DNA of 64,000 bases from Ascoidea asiatica (GCA_001600695.1 BCKQ01000009.1:496001-560000), one strand, 5' to 3'; numbered from the stretch's first letter, positions 20,536-31,109 are shown. Program-made: numbers and translations. The notes: generated by a model from the letters alone, not told the origin.

Positions 20536-23500
20536 ATGAATTCAAAGAATACAATTAAAATTACTCAGCCTATGAAAAGACATTCTTCTCCCAGTGATGT
20601 AGGTGACAATTCAAACAATAGCAAAAGAACAAGATCTTCTATAGATAATCCAATTCCTTCCCTGAGATTTTCTAGAAATAGAGCAAATAATAATACTAAT
20701 AGTAAGATAAATAGTCTTCCAAGAAATCGAAGTAATCTAAACTCTTTTACCAAATCCAAACAATCAAATCTATCTTCATCTCGTCTTTCCCAATCAAATT
20801 CTCAATCAAATTCACAATCTAATTCACAGCCAAATTCTCATCCAAATTCCTCTTCACTGTCTAATAATGGGTTTAGTAATATCAGAAGACAAAGCAATCA
20901 ATCTTCTCAATCAAATAATTTGAATAATACTGGAAAAAATGAAAATTCTACACTGAATTCAGAGGAGTCAAATATATCTGTTTTTGTGAGATGTAGATCA
21001 AGAAATGAAAGAGAAATCAAAGAGAATAGTGGCGTTGTTGTTTCAACATTAGGCCATATGGGAAAAGAAGTAATATTGAAATCAAACACAACAAAAACTT
21101 ACACATTAGACAGAGTTTTTGGAGCAGAATCTGATCAGGAAACAATCTTTGAATCTATAGCTTCTAATTTTTTAGATGAGGTTTTAGATGGCTACAATTG
21201 TACTGTTTTTGCTTATGGTCAAACTGGTACAGGAAAAACATATACAATGACTGGTGAATTTTCAATGAATGATATTTCTGATTCAAACAATGATAAAATT
21301 GTATTGAATGAGCATGCTGGTATAATTCCAAGAACTTTAGTGGAATTATTCAAAAATTTAAAGAAATTGCCTGAGTATACCGTAAAAGTTTCATTCATCG
21401 AGTTATATAATGAAGAATTAAGGGATTTGCTAGTTAATAATTCAACCTACGATAAAAGAGTAAGAATATATGATGACCCATCTAAAAAGTCAATTATTGT
21501 CCAGGGAATGGAAGAGATATTTATAAAAAGTGCATCTGAGGGTTTAAAACTATTAGCTGATGGCTCTTTCAAAAGACAAGTTGCAGCCACCCAATGTAAT
21601 GATTTATCTTCTAGATCACATACTGTATTTACTGTAACTGTAATGATGAAACAAACAATTGAAAGGTCTGAAAAAAATGGAAATTTGCAAAATGACGAGA
21701 ATAATGAATACTATAAAATTGGAAAATTAAACCTTGTTGATTTAGCTGGTTCTGAGAATATAAGTAGATCTGGTGCAGAAAACAAAAGAGCTAGAGAGGC
21801 TGGAATAATAAATCAAAGTTTATTAACCTTAGGAAGAGTAATAAACGCACTAGTAGATAATTCTCCTCATATTCCTTATAGAGAATCAAAATTGACCAGG
21901 TTGTTACAAGATTCTTTAGGTGGTCAGACAAAAACATGCATTATTGCAACAATCTCTCCTGCAAAAGTTAGCTTAGATGAAACAATGAGCACATTAGAAT
22001 ATGCAAATAGAGCAAAAAGTATTAAAAATAAACCTCAGATAAATCAATCAGTTTCAAAGAAAATGCTTATAAAAGAATATGTTCAAGAGATTGAAAGACT
22101 AAGAAGTGAACTAAACGCAACTAGATCCAGAAATGGTATATATCTTACTGATGATGTTTATAAGCAAATTACCGATGAAAGTGAAAGCAGAAAAATAACT
22201 ATTGATGAACAAAAATTAAGATTAAATTACCTAGAATCCAATATAAAAAAGTTCAAGGAAAATAACGAGCGTATGACTCAAGAACTAGAAAATAAGACTC
22301 AGCAAATGGACTCGATTCAAAAAAACTTCAATATACTACAGGAAAACTTTAATAGTATTGAAAAAAATTTAAAAATTTCAATCAAAGATTTGATAATTGA
22401 AAATAAAATTAGGATAAATCACCAATATAATGAAAAAAAATTGCATGGAATATCAGTTAATTTAATTGATATATTAAATGAAGTTATAATGCAAAAAAAT
22501 AAAATGCATGGGCTACTAACCTCGAAAAATCTTTTAATAAAAAAAAATTTTGTTTGTTTGCAAGATATAAAGAAAAAATCCTCTAAATTGATTTCTAATA
22601 ATCTAAAAGTTGGACTTGAAATATTTGTTAAGGAGCATAATGAAAATATTAATACTTTTGATACGGAATTAAAGGTTTTACTAGAATCAAAATCCAAAGA
22701 TTTTTCAATCTTGCTGCAAGAAATTTTGAGTTCAGCAAAATTATTAAATGAAAAGATAGAAAGTATTACTGATATTTCTAATGATTCTTCCAAAAGTATG
22801 GAAGATGATATTAATAATATAAGTAGTATAAAAGAAGAAATAAAAGTATCTGTGGTAGATAGGATGAAAACTACATTATCTAATTTCAAGATTTTTGAAG
22901 AGAAGTTAAACGAGAAAATAAATTCTATTAATGCTACACTAATACAAAATTTTAAACAGATCAATGGGTCTTACAAAGACTGCATTTCTAAGATAGACAG
23001 AAAGCTTCTAGAACAAGAAGAAGAAATCATTGATCTCAAAAAAAAGATATCCATTAGCAAAGAAAATTACTCACAGATATTAAATAGCACCCAAAAGCAG
23101 ATAAATAACTTTACAGAAGAGGAAGAAAAGGCAAGTGAAGATGATAAAGTTCAGTTGATAAGAGATATGGCTGATTTACTTGAAAAACATAGAGCTAATA
23201 AACAGAAAAGAATTAATAAGTCTTGTTGTAAGTTCTCAAACAAGCTTCTCGATACAAACAAAAGCTTAGGACAGGATTTATCATTGTACGAGAACAATTT
23301 GAAAGAAATTGCGAATAAACAAAAGGAATTCCGAAATGAAGAATTGAATAAAAAAAGTTTATCAGAGTTCGAAAATGAGGTGAATGCCTCTTCTAAGGAT
23401 TCTATTGAAAAGATGAATAAGTTAAAGGATTTGATAAAAAAAGAATTTTTAGAAAATAATGATAGATTTCTTAACGAATTTACTGAAAATATTGATGAAA

Positions 23501-24357
23501 AAGCATCATTGACAAAATTAGAAACCCTCCACTCAAAAATGTTACATAAGAATGAATCATTTCGTAAAAATATGCATACTGGTTTAGAAAACCTTAAGGG
23601 GAATTGTCTGAAATCTGCCGAATCTGTTGATCTTCGATTTAATGCCTTTAATAAAAATTTAGTATCTGAAATTAAAGATAACTGTTCAAAGCACTATGTT
23701 GAAAAGGATAAAACTTTGCATGCAGAATTTTCCAAATCTTCTTATAATAGTTTTGGGAAATTTCTGGATATTGTATCAAAAGCTGAATTTGCTTTCGAAA
23801 GCTCTACAGATAAAGACATTGAAAAAAATGTTGAATCAAGGAAAAGATATGATTATCCAAGAGTTTTGCCAAACTTTAAGAATGACAGTGATCTAGTATT
23901 TGAGTTGAATGAAATAAAGGGCTTAAAAAATATTGAAGAATTAAAATTAGAGGAAATATATAATCTCGTAGGAGATATGATTTTTAAGGTAGACGAGTCA
24001 GAAAATGCTAATACTACCACTGGTGAAGATGAGGAAGGAGATAGTATAATGACCGATGAAAATTTACTACAAGAGCCAAATACAAACAGTACACCATCTA
24101 ATCAATCTATAAGCGACTTTACCACTAGGCAAAAATTAAGGAATCAACTAAATGAATTGAGAGTAGCATTAACCCCCATTCATTTAAGTGATGTTAATGC
24201 CAACATTAGTAGACATTTCATAAATGGATCCAAAAATATATCGCAGCCGAATCTAAGTTTGGTAGATGAAGAACAGGAAAATCGTATACCAATTCCAATT
24301 GCTGATACACCTATTCATAAAAGTATTTTAAGCAGAGGAATAATTAAAGAAAATTAG
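20536..24357 (+). CDS. Kinesin-5 (BimC) mitotic motor, Cin8/Kip1 type
   Basis: A 1273-residue plus-end-directed spindle motor. Domains: Ser/Asn-rich N-terminal extension (1-143), kinesin motor (about 145-505) with P-loop GQTGTGKT (228-235), switch I SSRSHT and switch II DLAGSE (about 403), neck and long coiled coil (about 515-1130), and a C-terminal tail with two TPIH motifs (Thr about 1213 and again about 15 residues before the end) that could serve as the Cdk-regulated BimC box. The length and N-terminal motor place it in kinesin-5, which forms bipolar tetramers that slide antiparallel spindle microtubules. Whether it is the Cin8 or Kip1 orthologue cannot be decided without knowing how many copies the genome has. 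A SQSN repeat (about residues 85-100) is coded by an AATTCTCAATC-type repeat. CTG codons occur only in linkers and coiled coil, not in the motor. Confidence 0.93.
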   Translation: MNSKNTIKITQPMKRHSSPSDVGDNSNNSKRTRSSIDNPIPSLRFSRNRANNNTNSKINSLPRNRSNLNSFTKSKQSNLSSSRLSQSNSQSNSQSNSQPNSHPNSSSLSNNGFSNIRRQSNQSSQSNNLNNTGKNENSTLNSEESNISVFVRCRSRNEREIKENSGVVVSTLGHMGKEVILKSNTTKTYTLDRVFGAESDQETIFESIASNFLDEVLDGYNCTVFAYGQTGTGKTYTMTGEFSMNDISDSNNDKIVLNEHAGIIPRTLVELFKNLKKLPEYTVKVSFIELYNEELRDLLVNNSTYDKRVRIYDDPSKKSIIVQGMEEIFIKSASEGLKLLADGSFKRQVAATQCNDLSSRSHTVFTVTVMMKQTIERSEKNGNLQNDENNEYYKIGKLNLVDLAGSENISRSGAENKRAREAGIINQSLLTLGRVINALVDNSPHIPYRESKLTRLLQDSLGGQTKTCIIATISPAKVSLDETMSTLEYANRAKSIKNKPQINQSVSKKMLIKEYVQEIERLRSELNATRSRNGIYLTDDVYKQITDESESRKITIDEQKLRLNYLESNIKKFKENNERMTQELENKTQQMDSIQKNFNILQENFNSIEKNLKISIKDLIIENKIRINHQYNEKKLHGISVNLIDILNEVIMQKNKMHGLLTSKNLLIKKNFVCLQDIKKKSSKLISNNLKVGLEIFVKEHNENINTFDTELKVLLESKSKDFSILLQEILSSAKLLNEKIESITDISNDSSKSMEDDINNISSIKEEIKVSVVDRMKTTLSNFKIFEEKLNEKINSINATLIQNFKQINGSYKDCISKIDRKLLEQEEEIIDLKKKISISKENYSQILNSTQKQINNFTEEEEKASEDDKVQLIRDMADLLEKHRANKQKRINKSCCKFSNKLLDTNKSLGQDLSLYENNLKEIANKQKEFRNEELNKKSLSEFENEVNASSKDSIEKMNKLKDLIKKEFLENNDRFLNEFTENIDEKASLTKLETLHSKMLHKNESFRKNMHTGLENLKGNCLKSAESVDLRFNAFNKNLVSEIKDNCSKHYVEKDKTLHAEFSKSSYNSFGKFLDIVSKAEFAFESSTDKDIEKNVESRKRYDYPRVLPNFKNDSDLVFELNEIKGLKNIEELKLEEIYNLVGDMIFKVDESENANTTTGEDEEGDSIMTDENLLQEPNTNSTPSNQSISDFTTRQKLRNQLNELRVALTPIHLSDVNANISRHFINGSKNISQPNLSLVDEEQENRIPIPIADTPIHKSILSRGIIKEN

Positions 24358-24491
24358 CTGTTATTTTAATCTATTTCTTATTTGTATAATATGTATTTAT
24401 TAGTCTCTTTAGATTTATTTATTTTTCTTGTATTTTTTTCAAATATTTTATTTTTTATTCAATCAAACATTAAACAACATGTAAAAGTTCA

Positions 24492-25237
24492 TCAGTTATT
24501 CAACAACTTTGACTGAAATTCGTTTATTTTATCTTTAGATTTTTTTTCCAAAAAGTCATAAATAGGTTTTTTCTCTAATTGAATTCTTTTTCTATCAGAA
24601 TTAATCAAGTCCATCGCTTGTCTTTTTTTATTGATATTTCTTTGAAATGGTTCGTTGATAAAAATATTTATGTAATTTGAAGTAAATTCAAACTCTTTTT
24701 CATTCAATTTAGACAATGAGGAAGAGGTTTGCAAATTATTTAAAAAATTCAATGAATACGAAAGAGATGTTAATATTTGATCGTTTTTTATTTTCTTGGA
24801 TTCCTGATCTACAAATGTTTCGTATCTTGAAAGATCTATACCACCTATAGAAGGAATTTTAATGTTTTCTGAGCTTTCATATATGGTTTCATAATATTTT
24901 TTTTCTAGTTTTGAAATGTCTTTTAGAATAATAGAATCATATGAGTTTTTATAATTTTTATTTGATTTATTATTTTCAAAGCTTGAGAACTCATTTTGAA
25001 GGGCGTTGATAACTTTAGGATGATATTTTTGAATTTCTGAAGAAAGAAGTTCTTCTTTAACTAAACTTTCGGCTTGAAATTTCTCTTCTTCAGTTATTTC
25101 TTTATCAATATCTTAATCATTTTAACAAAAATATTTATTATTGTTAGTAATATTTTTTAACACCGAAATTATACATAAAGTTTAGTAGAAATCAAATACT
25201 TACACCCTAAAAAATCTATTGGATCATAAGTTAACAT
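24492..25237 (-). CDS. SNT309: SNT309/SPF27 splicing factor (NineTeen complex), one intron
   Basis: Exon 1 (25204-25237) codes MLTYDPIDFLG plus one base. The intron (25112-25203, 92 bp) has donor GTAAGT, branch TACTAAC (25143-25149) and acceptor AAG. Exon 2 (24492-25111) gives a 217-residue product, and the frame is closed exactly (654 coding bases). Seen: a short N-terminal segment with PIDFLGYIDKEITEEE resembling the family's conserved D-x-LPYID start, a region rich in Glu/Lys with a KYHP motif, and a C-terminal coiled coil (EPFQRNINKKRQ onward). Known: Snt309 (human BCAS2/SPF27) binds Prp19 in the NineTeen complex and stabilises the activated spliceosome. The family is fast-evolving, so the call rests on overall layout and the start motif. 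Confidence 0.65.
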
Positions 25238-25600
25238 TTTATTAATAAGGAAAATTTCATTAGAAGTCCATTAATACTTCAACAATACGACAACTATTTG
25301 ATGTGAATTATGAATTTAAATTAAATATCGTGTTGGATTAGTTAATGGTTTAGATTCTTCTTTTTTGTGAGAAAAGCTTCATTTCTCAAAAGTCGGCCTG
25401 TTTCAAAGCAAAAAAATTACGTAATAAATTACACATATAGGTATACTAACAGTTATGTCATCATCAAATAATTCATCAATAGGTCATTTTTATTTATATA
25501 AATTTTAATTTATATGATTTATATGATTTATTTAGCTTGTTGCTACTTGAATATGTATTGGAATGTATTGAAGATTAATTAAATCTCGACAGTTTAAATT
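25238..25600. other. Intergenic region between SNT309 and the hydrolase gene
   Basis: About 360 bp with no gene. It holds the promoter of SNT309 (minus) and the 3' end region of the hydrolase gene (minus). A short ATTTATATGATTTATATGATTT repeat lies near 25512-25530. Confidence 0.4.
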
Positions 25601-27049
25601 TCAATTCACCTCGCTATCTATTAGGCCAAATAAGTTTTTTAAAACATTTGCAGGATCTCTTCTCAAGCCTCCATGAAAATATTCACTTGTAATCCATTGT
25701 CTTATACCACCGATTTTAGGTAAAATTTTATTTGTTAATTCCATGGTGACATATAAATCATTAGCATAGGTTGCAGTTGCAATAGGTACAACGACATTTT
25801 CTTCCGAGGTTACATCCAATGAAGAGTTAACGATATTGCCTAATTGTTTTTCGTCATATAATGTTGTCCAATTATTATATGAATGTAAAAGATTAGCTAA
25901 TGGCTTGAGAGGTTTCAATTCAACATAATCATCAAACATTGATTTAAAAATCATTTCACCAGTGAAATAAATTGGTTTTGAAGATTCATCTTTTGCAATT
26001 ATATCTGAGTAATTAAAGTTATTAATATTTAACAAATTACGAATTCTTTCTGCGGCCCAATTTGAAATATTTTTGCCTTCACAATAAATTGATTCTTGGA
26101 ACAAAATGTATATTATATTTGTATCAAAGTCTTGAGCATTTTGGATTGCACTTAAAGTATTATAAGTTGGATAGCCTAAAGTTTGCAATTCGTAATTAAA
26201 TTTAGTAACAAATTGATGGACTAAATCCAAACCTTCAATTCTACCAAATATTAAACCTAAATTCTGAAATCTTTCAACAGATAAAGTACCGCCATTTGGT
26301 AGTATTACGTTATTTTTATACAAGTATTGACAAATATTGTGAATTTTGGAAATATCATTAGGAAATTTTGAATAATATTCTTTATTTCTTTTGATTGTTT
26401 GTTTGAAAGTTGATTTATAAACATCATCAGCAATTAAAGAAATTGGAGGAATACCACCTGCTATTAAAACTTGTTTTAAAGAATTTGGGAAAAAAGAAAG
26501 ATAAGTTACCGAACAAAACCCGCCATAAGATTGTCCAATTAAAGACCATTTTTGATCAATTTGATCTTTTAATAGAATTTTTCTTATTTCTTCACAATCT
26601 TTGATTATTGAATCTGCTCTAAAATTTAAGATATAATTTAATTGGGATTTTGAATCATTGGGAAATCTTTTCATTAAAGTTGAAGAAGAAATCGGATTAC
26701 TGAAACCAGTACCTCTTTGATCTAAGTAAAAAACTTGAAAATCTTTTTGAAGTAATTCTTTAACAATACTAGAATTTGAAAGTGGTGGAGGACATTCAAA
26801 ACCTGGACCCCCTTGTAAATAAACAATGATATTTTTATTGAACTTTGGTATTAAATCAAATTTTGGTAAAGATGGTGAAGAAATTTGATTAATTTTGATT
26901 TTTTGAACAAAATGTCCAACAATATTGATTTTCTCACTATTTTTGGGATTTGAATAATCTAAAGGTAATCGAAACTTTAAGCTTGAAACTACCATATCCT
27001 TAACCCGATATGAATCAAAGATTTCAAACATTTTTAAATGAGTTCCCAT
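25601..27049 (-). CDS. Proline iminopeptidase-type alpha/beta hydrolase (peptidase family S33)
   Basis: A 482-residue protein with prolyl aminopeptidase features: oxyanion region GGPG (80-83), strand YLDQRGTGFSNP (108-119) typical of S33 peptidases, nucleophile elbow GQSYGG with Ser174, and a C-terminal EYFHGGLR that supplies the catalytic His. The acid residue is not assigned. Known: S33 enzymes remove N-terminal proline or short peptides; fungal members are often annotated as prolyl aminopeptidase. An in-frame ATG at residue 7 could be the true start; the first six residues add nothing recognisable. No signal peptide, so probably cytosolic. I know of no clear S. cerevisiae orthologue, so the gene may be patchily distributed in budding yeasts. 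Confidence 0.8.
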   Translation of the reverse strand: MGTHLKMFEIFDSYRVKDMVVSSLKFRLPLDYSNPKNSEKINIVGHFVQKIKINQISSPSLPKFDLIPKFNKNIIVYLQGGPGFECPPPLSNSSIVKELLQKDFQVFYLDQRGTGFSNPISSSTLMKRFPNDSKSQLNYILNFRADSIIKDCEEIRKILLKDQIDQKWSLIGQSYGGFCSVTYLSFFPNSLKQVLIAGGIPPISLIADDVYKSTFKQTIKRNKEYYSKFPNDISKIHNICQYLYKNNVILPNGGTLSVERFQNLGLIFGRIEGLDLVHQFVTKFNYELQTLGYPTYNTLSAIQNAQDFDTNIIYILFQESIYCEGKNISNWAAERIRNLLNINNFNYSDIIAKDESSKPIYFTGEMIFKSMFDDYVELKPLKPLANLLHSYNNWTTLYDEKQLGNIVNSSLDVTSEENVVVPIATATYANDLYVTMELTNKILPKIGGIRQWITSEYFHGGLRRDPANVLKNLFGLIDSEVN

Positions 27050-27224
27050 AATATGCTAAGTCAAACTCAAAAGAAAAAGTAGTAGATTGCGAATAAAAGG
27101 TTAAAATAGTAATTTGGTATGTAATCCACTCATAGTTTATATCTAAATGCTTATAATTATTGGATAATCAAGCTAATAAACCCCAAACAATTACTTAATC
27201 TCTTTACTTAATTAGCATGATGAG

Positions 27225-27665
27225 AAACCTTGCCGTATGAAAACATTTGGTTGAAACATATTGAGTCCATTTTTAAGGGACTCCTATCTTTTTTTGTTTC
27301 TCGATAAAAGATTCTCACACGGATATACGGATTAATTAATACGGATTGAAAGTCCCGGGGAGAGTTTTGCAGCCGTGTTATAACCAACCAATAGAATTGA
27401 AACTCATGTTTCTTCTCCTGCAAATTCAGTTCATTGTACCCATTACGGTGGGTTTGCTCCAACTTCAGCGTTGACCAACCAAAGTCACATGGTCAATAGT
27501 AGAATTTAATGACTCCAGAAATCTATTGGGGTCTAGTGGAGCCCGTTATTTACTGTCTCCATTGAAACCACTTTATTCAGACCTCGTTCCAGTGTTGTGG
27601 AACTCTTTGCACATGCACCCTTTGGACTGGTTCAACGTACGGAAGGCTAACCAAGAGAGCCTAGA
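27225..27665 (+). ncRNA. Candidate RNase MRP RNA (RNase P RNA as alternative)
   Basis: A less AT-rich, strongly structured island between the hydrolase and SKN7. Elements appear in the order expected for RNase P/MRP RNAs. P1/P2: 27228-27237 CCTTGCCGTA pairs with 27638-27646 TACGGAAGG with one bulged G. P3 helix-loop-helix: GAAAC (27253-27257) with GTTTC (27296-27300) enclosing GAGTCC (27263-27268) with GGACTC (27278-27283). CR-I-like GAAAGTCCC (27348-27356), the form known from MRP RNAs. P4: AGTCC (within CR-I) with GGACT (27624-27628), close to the 3' closing helix. A local stem GTTCCA/TGGAAC lies just before. A run of five T (27666-27670) follows and could end Pol III transcription. The size of about 420 nt fits fungal MRP RNA. 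MRP is preferred over P because of GAAAGTCCC; this is from memory and eye-folding only. Confidence 0.6.
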
Positions 27666-27882
27666 TTTTTATTTAAACTTGTTAAATAACAATTATAGCT
27701 GATTTATATATCTTATTTCATTCATTTCTTTCAGTTTATTCCAATTACAGCTGATTTTTCATAGTAATTTTTTTAATAATAATAATTCATCAACAATTCT
27801 CTGTTATTATATTTTTGCTACTTATTTAATTTTCCTTCAATTTAGATAAAAACTTTTCAGTGTCACTGAATTTCTCACAAAT

Positions 27883-29901
27883 ATGTCATCAAAAGCCCTT
27901 AAATCTGATCCACTCAGTGTACCGTACGATAACGACGAAAATCTTAATAAAGGCACTAATCAAAAAACTCTGAGTATAGATCTAGATAATCTTAATAAAA
28001 CTAAAAAAGCCAGCAATATTTCTATAAAAAATGAACATAATGATACTAAATCTCCTGAAATTCTCAGAGAGAAAAACAACAATGAAAAAATAATTGAGAA
28101 AAGTCATTTAGATTCGAAATCTCTTTCAAACTCAAGCTCGGATATCAATTTAAACCTGAATTCCAAAAGGAATTCTAATTCTAATATAAATTTTGATAAT
28201 CAAAATCAAAACCAAAATCCAGCCAAAACTGAAAATCATCAGCAACTATTAAATTCTATAAACTCAGGTTTTGCAGGAAGTTCAAATGATTTCGTTAAGA
28301 AATTATTTCAAATGTTAGAAATTGACTCTTACAAAAATGTTGTAAGTTGGACAAAAAATGGTGATAGTTTTATAGTCTTAGATACAAATGAATTCACAAA
28401 AGATATTTTACCAAAGCATTTTAAACATTCAAATTTTGCTTCTTTCGTAAGACAATTAAATAAATATGATTTTCATAAAGTTAAATTATCTCAAGATGAA
28501 AAAAATTTATTGAGAAATCAATATAATTATCCAAAAGATACTTGGGAATTTAAGCATCCTGACTTTAAAATTGGTAATATAAAATCGCTAGAAAATATCA
28601 AAAGAAAAGGTCCAAATCAATCAAGAAAAACAAATAACTCTATAACTGTTGAAAAAAATCAGGAAACTTTAAATTCTTTAAAACAGAAAAATTTGAAATT
28701 GGAAAAAAATTTGAAGTCAAACAATGAGGAAATCAAAAAATTAAATAAACAGTATAGAACTGTAATTGAAAGTTTAATTAGTTTCAAAAATATTACTGAT
28801 TCTTTATTGAACTCAGTTTCAAATTTAACTGAATGTTTAAAAAATAATGGAATACAAATTCCTAACTCAATGCTGCCAGTTCCTTCTCTTATTGTTCCTC
28901 AATTATCTTCAATACTTCCCAATCAGCAATCGAGTGTTTCTGCAATAACTAGTCTTCCTCAAGTTGCAAATGTTCCAATTGTTAATCATACTTCAAATGC
29001 CTCTAATGTATCTAATTCTTCTAATGAGGTTCCTTCTCAACAAACACAACAACAGACGTCACAACTACAACCAAATGATTCTTTATATCCTTCGGACTCA
29101 AACCATGCTTCTACTTCTTCCCAAAATGACTCAAGAAATCAATCAATGACTCAACCTTTTGGACATTCATTTCATGTACTTTTAGTTGAAGATGATGCTG
29201 TATGCATTCAATTATGCAGAAAATTTTTACTAAAATATGGATGTACTGTTCATGTTGTAACAGATGGCTTAGCTGCGATTTCAACGGTGGAAACAACAAA
29301 ATTTGATCTAGTATTAATGGATATCATAATGCCAAATTTGGATGGTGCAAGTGCTACTTCTTTTATACGAAATTTTGATAAATCAACTCCAATCATAGCA
29401 ATGACAGGTAATATTGGAGACAGTGACTTAGCTAATTATTTAAGACATGGAATGAGTGATATTTTAGCTAAGCCTTTCAATTCTTCTGATTTATTCACAA
29501 TCTTGCGAAAACATCTAACGGGACGCATCCCAGTTAGTAAACAGCAAGAACAGCAGCAACAACAATCACATGCTTCTAATCAAGTTTCCCAACATCTGAT
29601 CAAACGACATTCAAATTCAACTTCAATGAGTGATGTAAACATAAGAAGTAATAAATCTATGGCTGATATAAATGCCTCTATAAACAATGGTGTTAATAAT
29701 TCTTCTGAAGTAGTTTCAAATTCAAATCAATCAACCCCCAATGTCCAAGCTTTAACTCCAATGGTTCAATTAGCTGTAGGAGCTACAATTCCTAATATAT
29801 CACCAATGGTCGAGCCCTCTTTACATTCTTTAAATTCCTTAAATGTTATTGGTGACCTATTAGAAACTGGTCCAATACAAAAAAGGCAAAGATTACACTG
29901 A
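27883..29901 (+). CDS. SKN7: SKN7: HSF-type DNA-binding response regulator
   Basis: A 672-residue transcription factor with an HSF-type DNA-binding domain (about 135-230: FVKKLFQMLE, SFVRQLNKYDFHK), a coiled coil (about 255-300), a Gln/Ser/Asn-rich linker and a receiver domain (about 430-545). Receiver residues seen: acidic pair D437/D438, phospho-acceptor D480 in LVLMDIIMP, and K530 in LAKPF. This combination is diagnostic for Skn7, the nuclear output of the Sln1-Ypd1 phosphorelay, which also cooperates with Yap1 in oxidative stress independent of phosphorylation. The C-terminal tail (about 550-672) is Asn/Ser/Gln-rich. The start is the first ATG of the open frame after a T-rich leader. The gene is convergent with SFM1. 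Confidence 0.95.
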   Translation: MSSKALKSDPLSVPYDNDENLNKGTNQKTLSIDLDNLNKTKKASNISIKNEHNDTKSPEILREKNNNEKIIEKSHLDSKSLSNSSSDINLNLNSKRNSNSNINFDNQNQNQNPAKTENHQQLLNSINSGFAGSSNDFVKKLFQMLEIDSYKNVVSWTKNGDSFIVLDTNEFTKDILPKHFKHSNFASFVRQLNKYDFHKVKLSQDEKNLLRNQYNYPKDTWEFKHPDFKIGNIKSLENIKRKGPNQSRKTNNSITVEKNQETLNSLKQKNLKLEKNLKSNNEEIKKLNKQYRTVIESLISFKNITDSLLNSVSNLTECLKNNGIQIPNSMLPVPSLIVPQLSSILPNQQSSVSAITSLPQVANVPIVNHTSNASNVSNSSNEVPSQQTQQQTSQLQPNDSLYPSDSNHASTSSQNDSRNQSMTQPFGHSFHVLLVEDDAVCIQLCRKFLLKYGCTVHVVTDGLAAISTVETTKFDLVLMDIIMPNLDGASATSFIRNFDKSTPIIAMTGNIGDSDLANYLRHGMSDILAKPFNSSDLFTILRKHLTGRIPVSKQQEQQQQQSHASNQVSQHLIKRHSNSTSMSDVNIRSNKSMADINASINNGVNNSSEVVSNSNQSTPNVQALTPMVQLAVGATIPNISPMVEPSLHSLNSLNVIGDLLETGPIQKRQRLH

Positions 29902-30458
29902 TAGCTTTTCTTAAGATGATTATACAATCTAAGATTCGCTTTGATATTAGGTTACTGTTTATTATATTTTTTGGGTTTTTTTTTTCTTTATTTCTTTGGG
30001 CTATTTTATAAAATTTTTGTTTCCAAAACTTTGCTATATTTATTTTTAAATTACAAAAGTTTTTTTTTTCTTTTTCATTTCTTTATATCTAATATACTTT
30101 TCTGTATTCAATCATATGTTATTTTTTATTGATAATTACTTTTCAAAATAGAATTTCAAACTAGCTTACCAAATCAATTGGTATTAAAAATTAATACATA
30201 ATAAACTCTTTAATTTAAAAAAAAATTTTTTGAGAACTTACTTCTTTGAAAAAATTCAGATAAAACTAAAAGGCAGTTTTGTTAATTCAGACTCGAGCCA
30301 GATTTGGGAAGATTAGCCCTAAAATAATTTTTTCAAAATTATCGAATAAATATCATTTTTTGAAAGCACACATTAGAGAATAAAATAAAAGTTTTTTTCG
30401 GAAATCACATACATTTAAGAATATTGATAATTAAAGGTGGAATTTATTTACATGAATC
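29902..30458. other. Convergent 3' region between SKN7 and SFM1
   Basis: About 560 bp of T-rich then A-rich sequence holding both 3' ends. A T-rich open frame at 29941-30132 reads as Phe/Leu/Tyr homopolymer and is not a gene. Confidence 0.5.
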
Positions 30459-31109
30459 TCATAGGAGATCATCGATTGATTTCTCAGAATCCTTTCTAAT
30501 CAAATCAACCATCCCATCTGGTAATATAGGTTTATTGTTCGCATCAACAATATATCTGAAAGGCATTTCGACTCCTTCATATTTGCTAAATTTAATTTCA
30601 GGATAATCCATAAATTTTATATCCTCAAATTTCATTTTCCTTTCAGATATCATTTGAGAGCATCTTACTGCTGTATCTGTAGTCATTTGTAATGCTCCCA
30701 ACCTTCTTGTCTCAAACCCATACTTCACTTTTAATTCAGTGGTTCTATCCCTAGGTGGGTGATCACCGAGTATTCCACCAAAAACCAAAACTTGAAAGTC
30801 GTCAGAAGGATTGAGATCAATTGTAGCTTTTGGGTCGAGAAGGCAAATTTTTTTATGGTTGATTTTGGAATCTTCCGTTAATTTTATATTCTTTAAAAAA
30901 CTGAAATCTGTTATCCCAATATCATTTATTTCCTTTGTAGTCCATTGTAATCCAGCTTCAATTAATTCTACCGGAATTTTGTTCTCACTTCCTTCAGGTA
31001 GAGAAGCTAAAATCAAGTTTTCTTTTCCAACATCTTGAATTATTTTAAGATATTCAAGAATAACCCAAGGAGAAAATTCTGCCTCCATGTGTTCTATAAT
31101 ATAAAGCAT
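30459..31109 (-). CDS. SFM1: SFM1: SPOUT-type protein arginine methyltransferase
   Basis: A 216-residue protein, almost the length of yeast Sfm1. Motifs seen and known from the family: YIIEHME at the start with EFSPWVILEY, LILASLPEGS, CLLDPKATIDL, VFGGILGDHPPRDRT, RRLGALQMTTDTAV, DYPEIKF and a C-terminal MPFRYIVD...KPILPDGM. Known: Sfm1 is a trefoil-knot SAM-dependent enzyme that methylates an arginine of ribosomal protein Rps3; the GILGDHPPRDRT and QMTTDTA loops form the knot and cofactor site. The ATG at 31109 directly precedes LYIIEHME, so the start is secure. The gene lies head-to-tail with CTI6. Confidence 0.95.
   Translation of the reverse strand: MLYIIEHMEAEFSPWVILEYLKIIQDVGKENLILASLPEGSENKIPVELIEAGLQWTTKEINDIGITDFSFLKNIKLTEDSKINHKKICLLDPKATIDLNPSDDFQVLVFGGILGDHPPRDRTTELKVKYGFETRRLGALQMTTDTAVRCSQMISERKMKFEDIKFMDYPEIKFSKYEGVEMPFRYIVDANNKPILPDGMVDLIRKDSEKSIDDLL

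Noticed and set aside
22419-22964. 181-residue minus-strand open frame
   Set aside because: Antisense shadow of the kinesin coiled coil; Phe/Ser/Ile-rich reverse translation of Lys/Glu-rich DNA.
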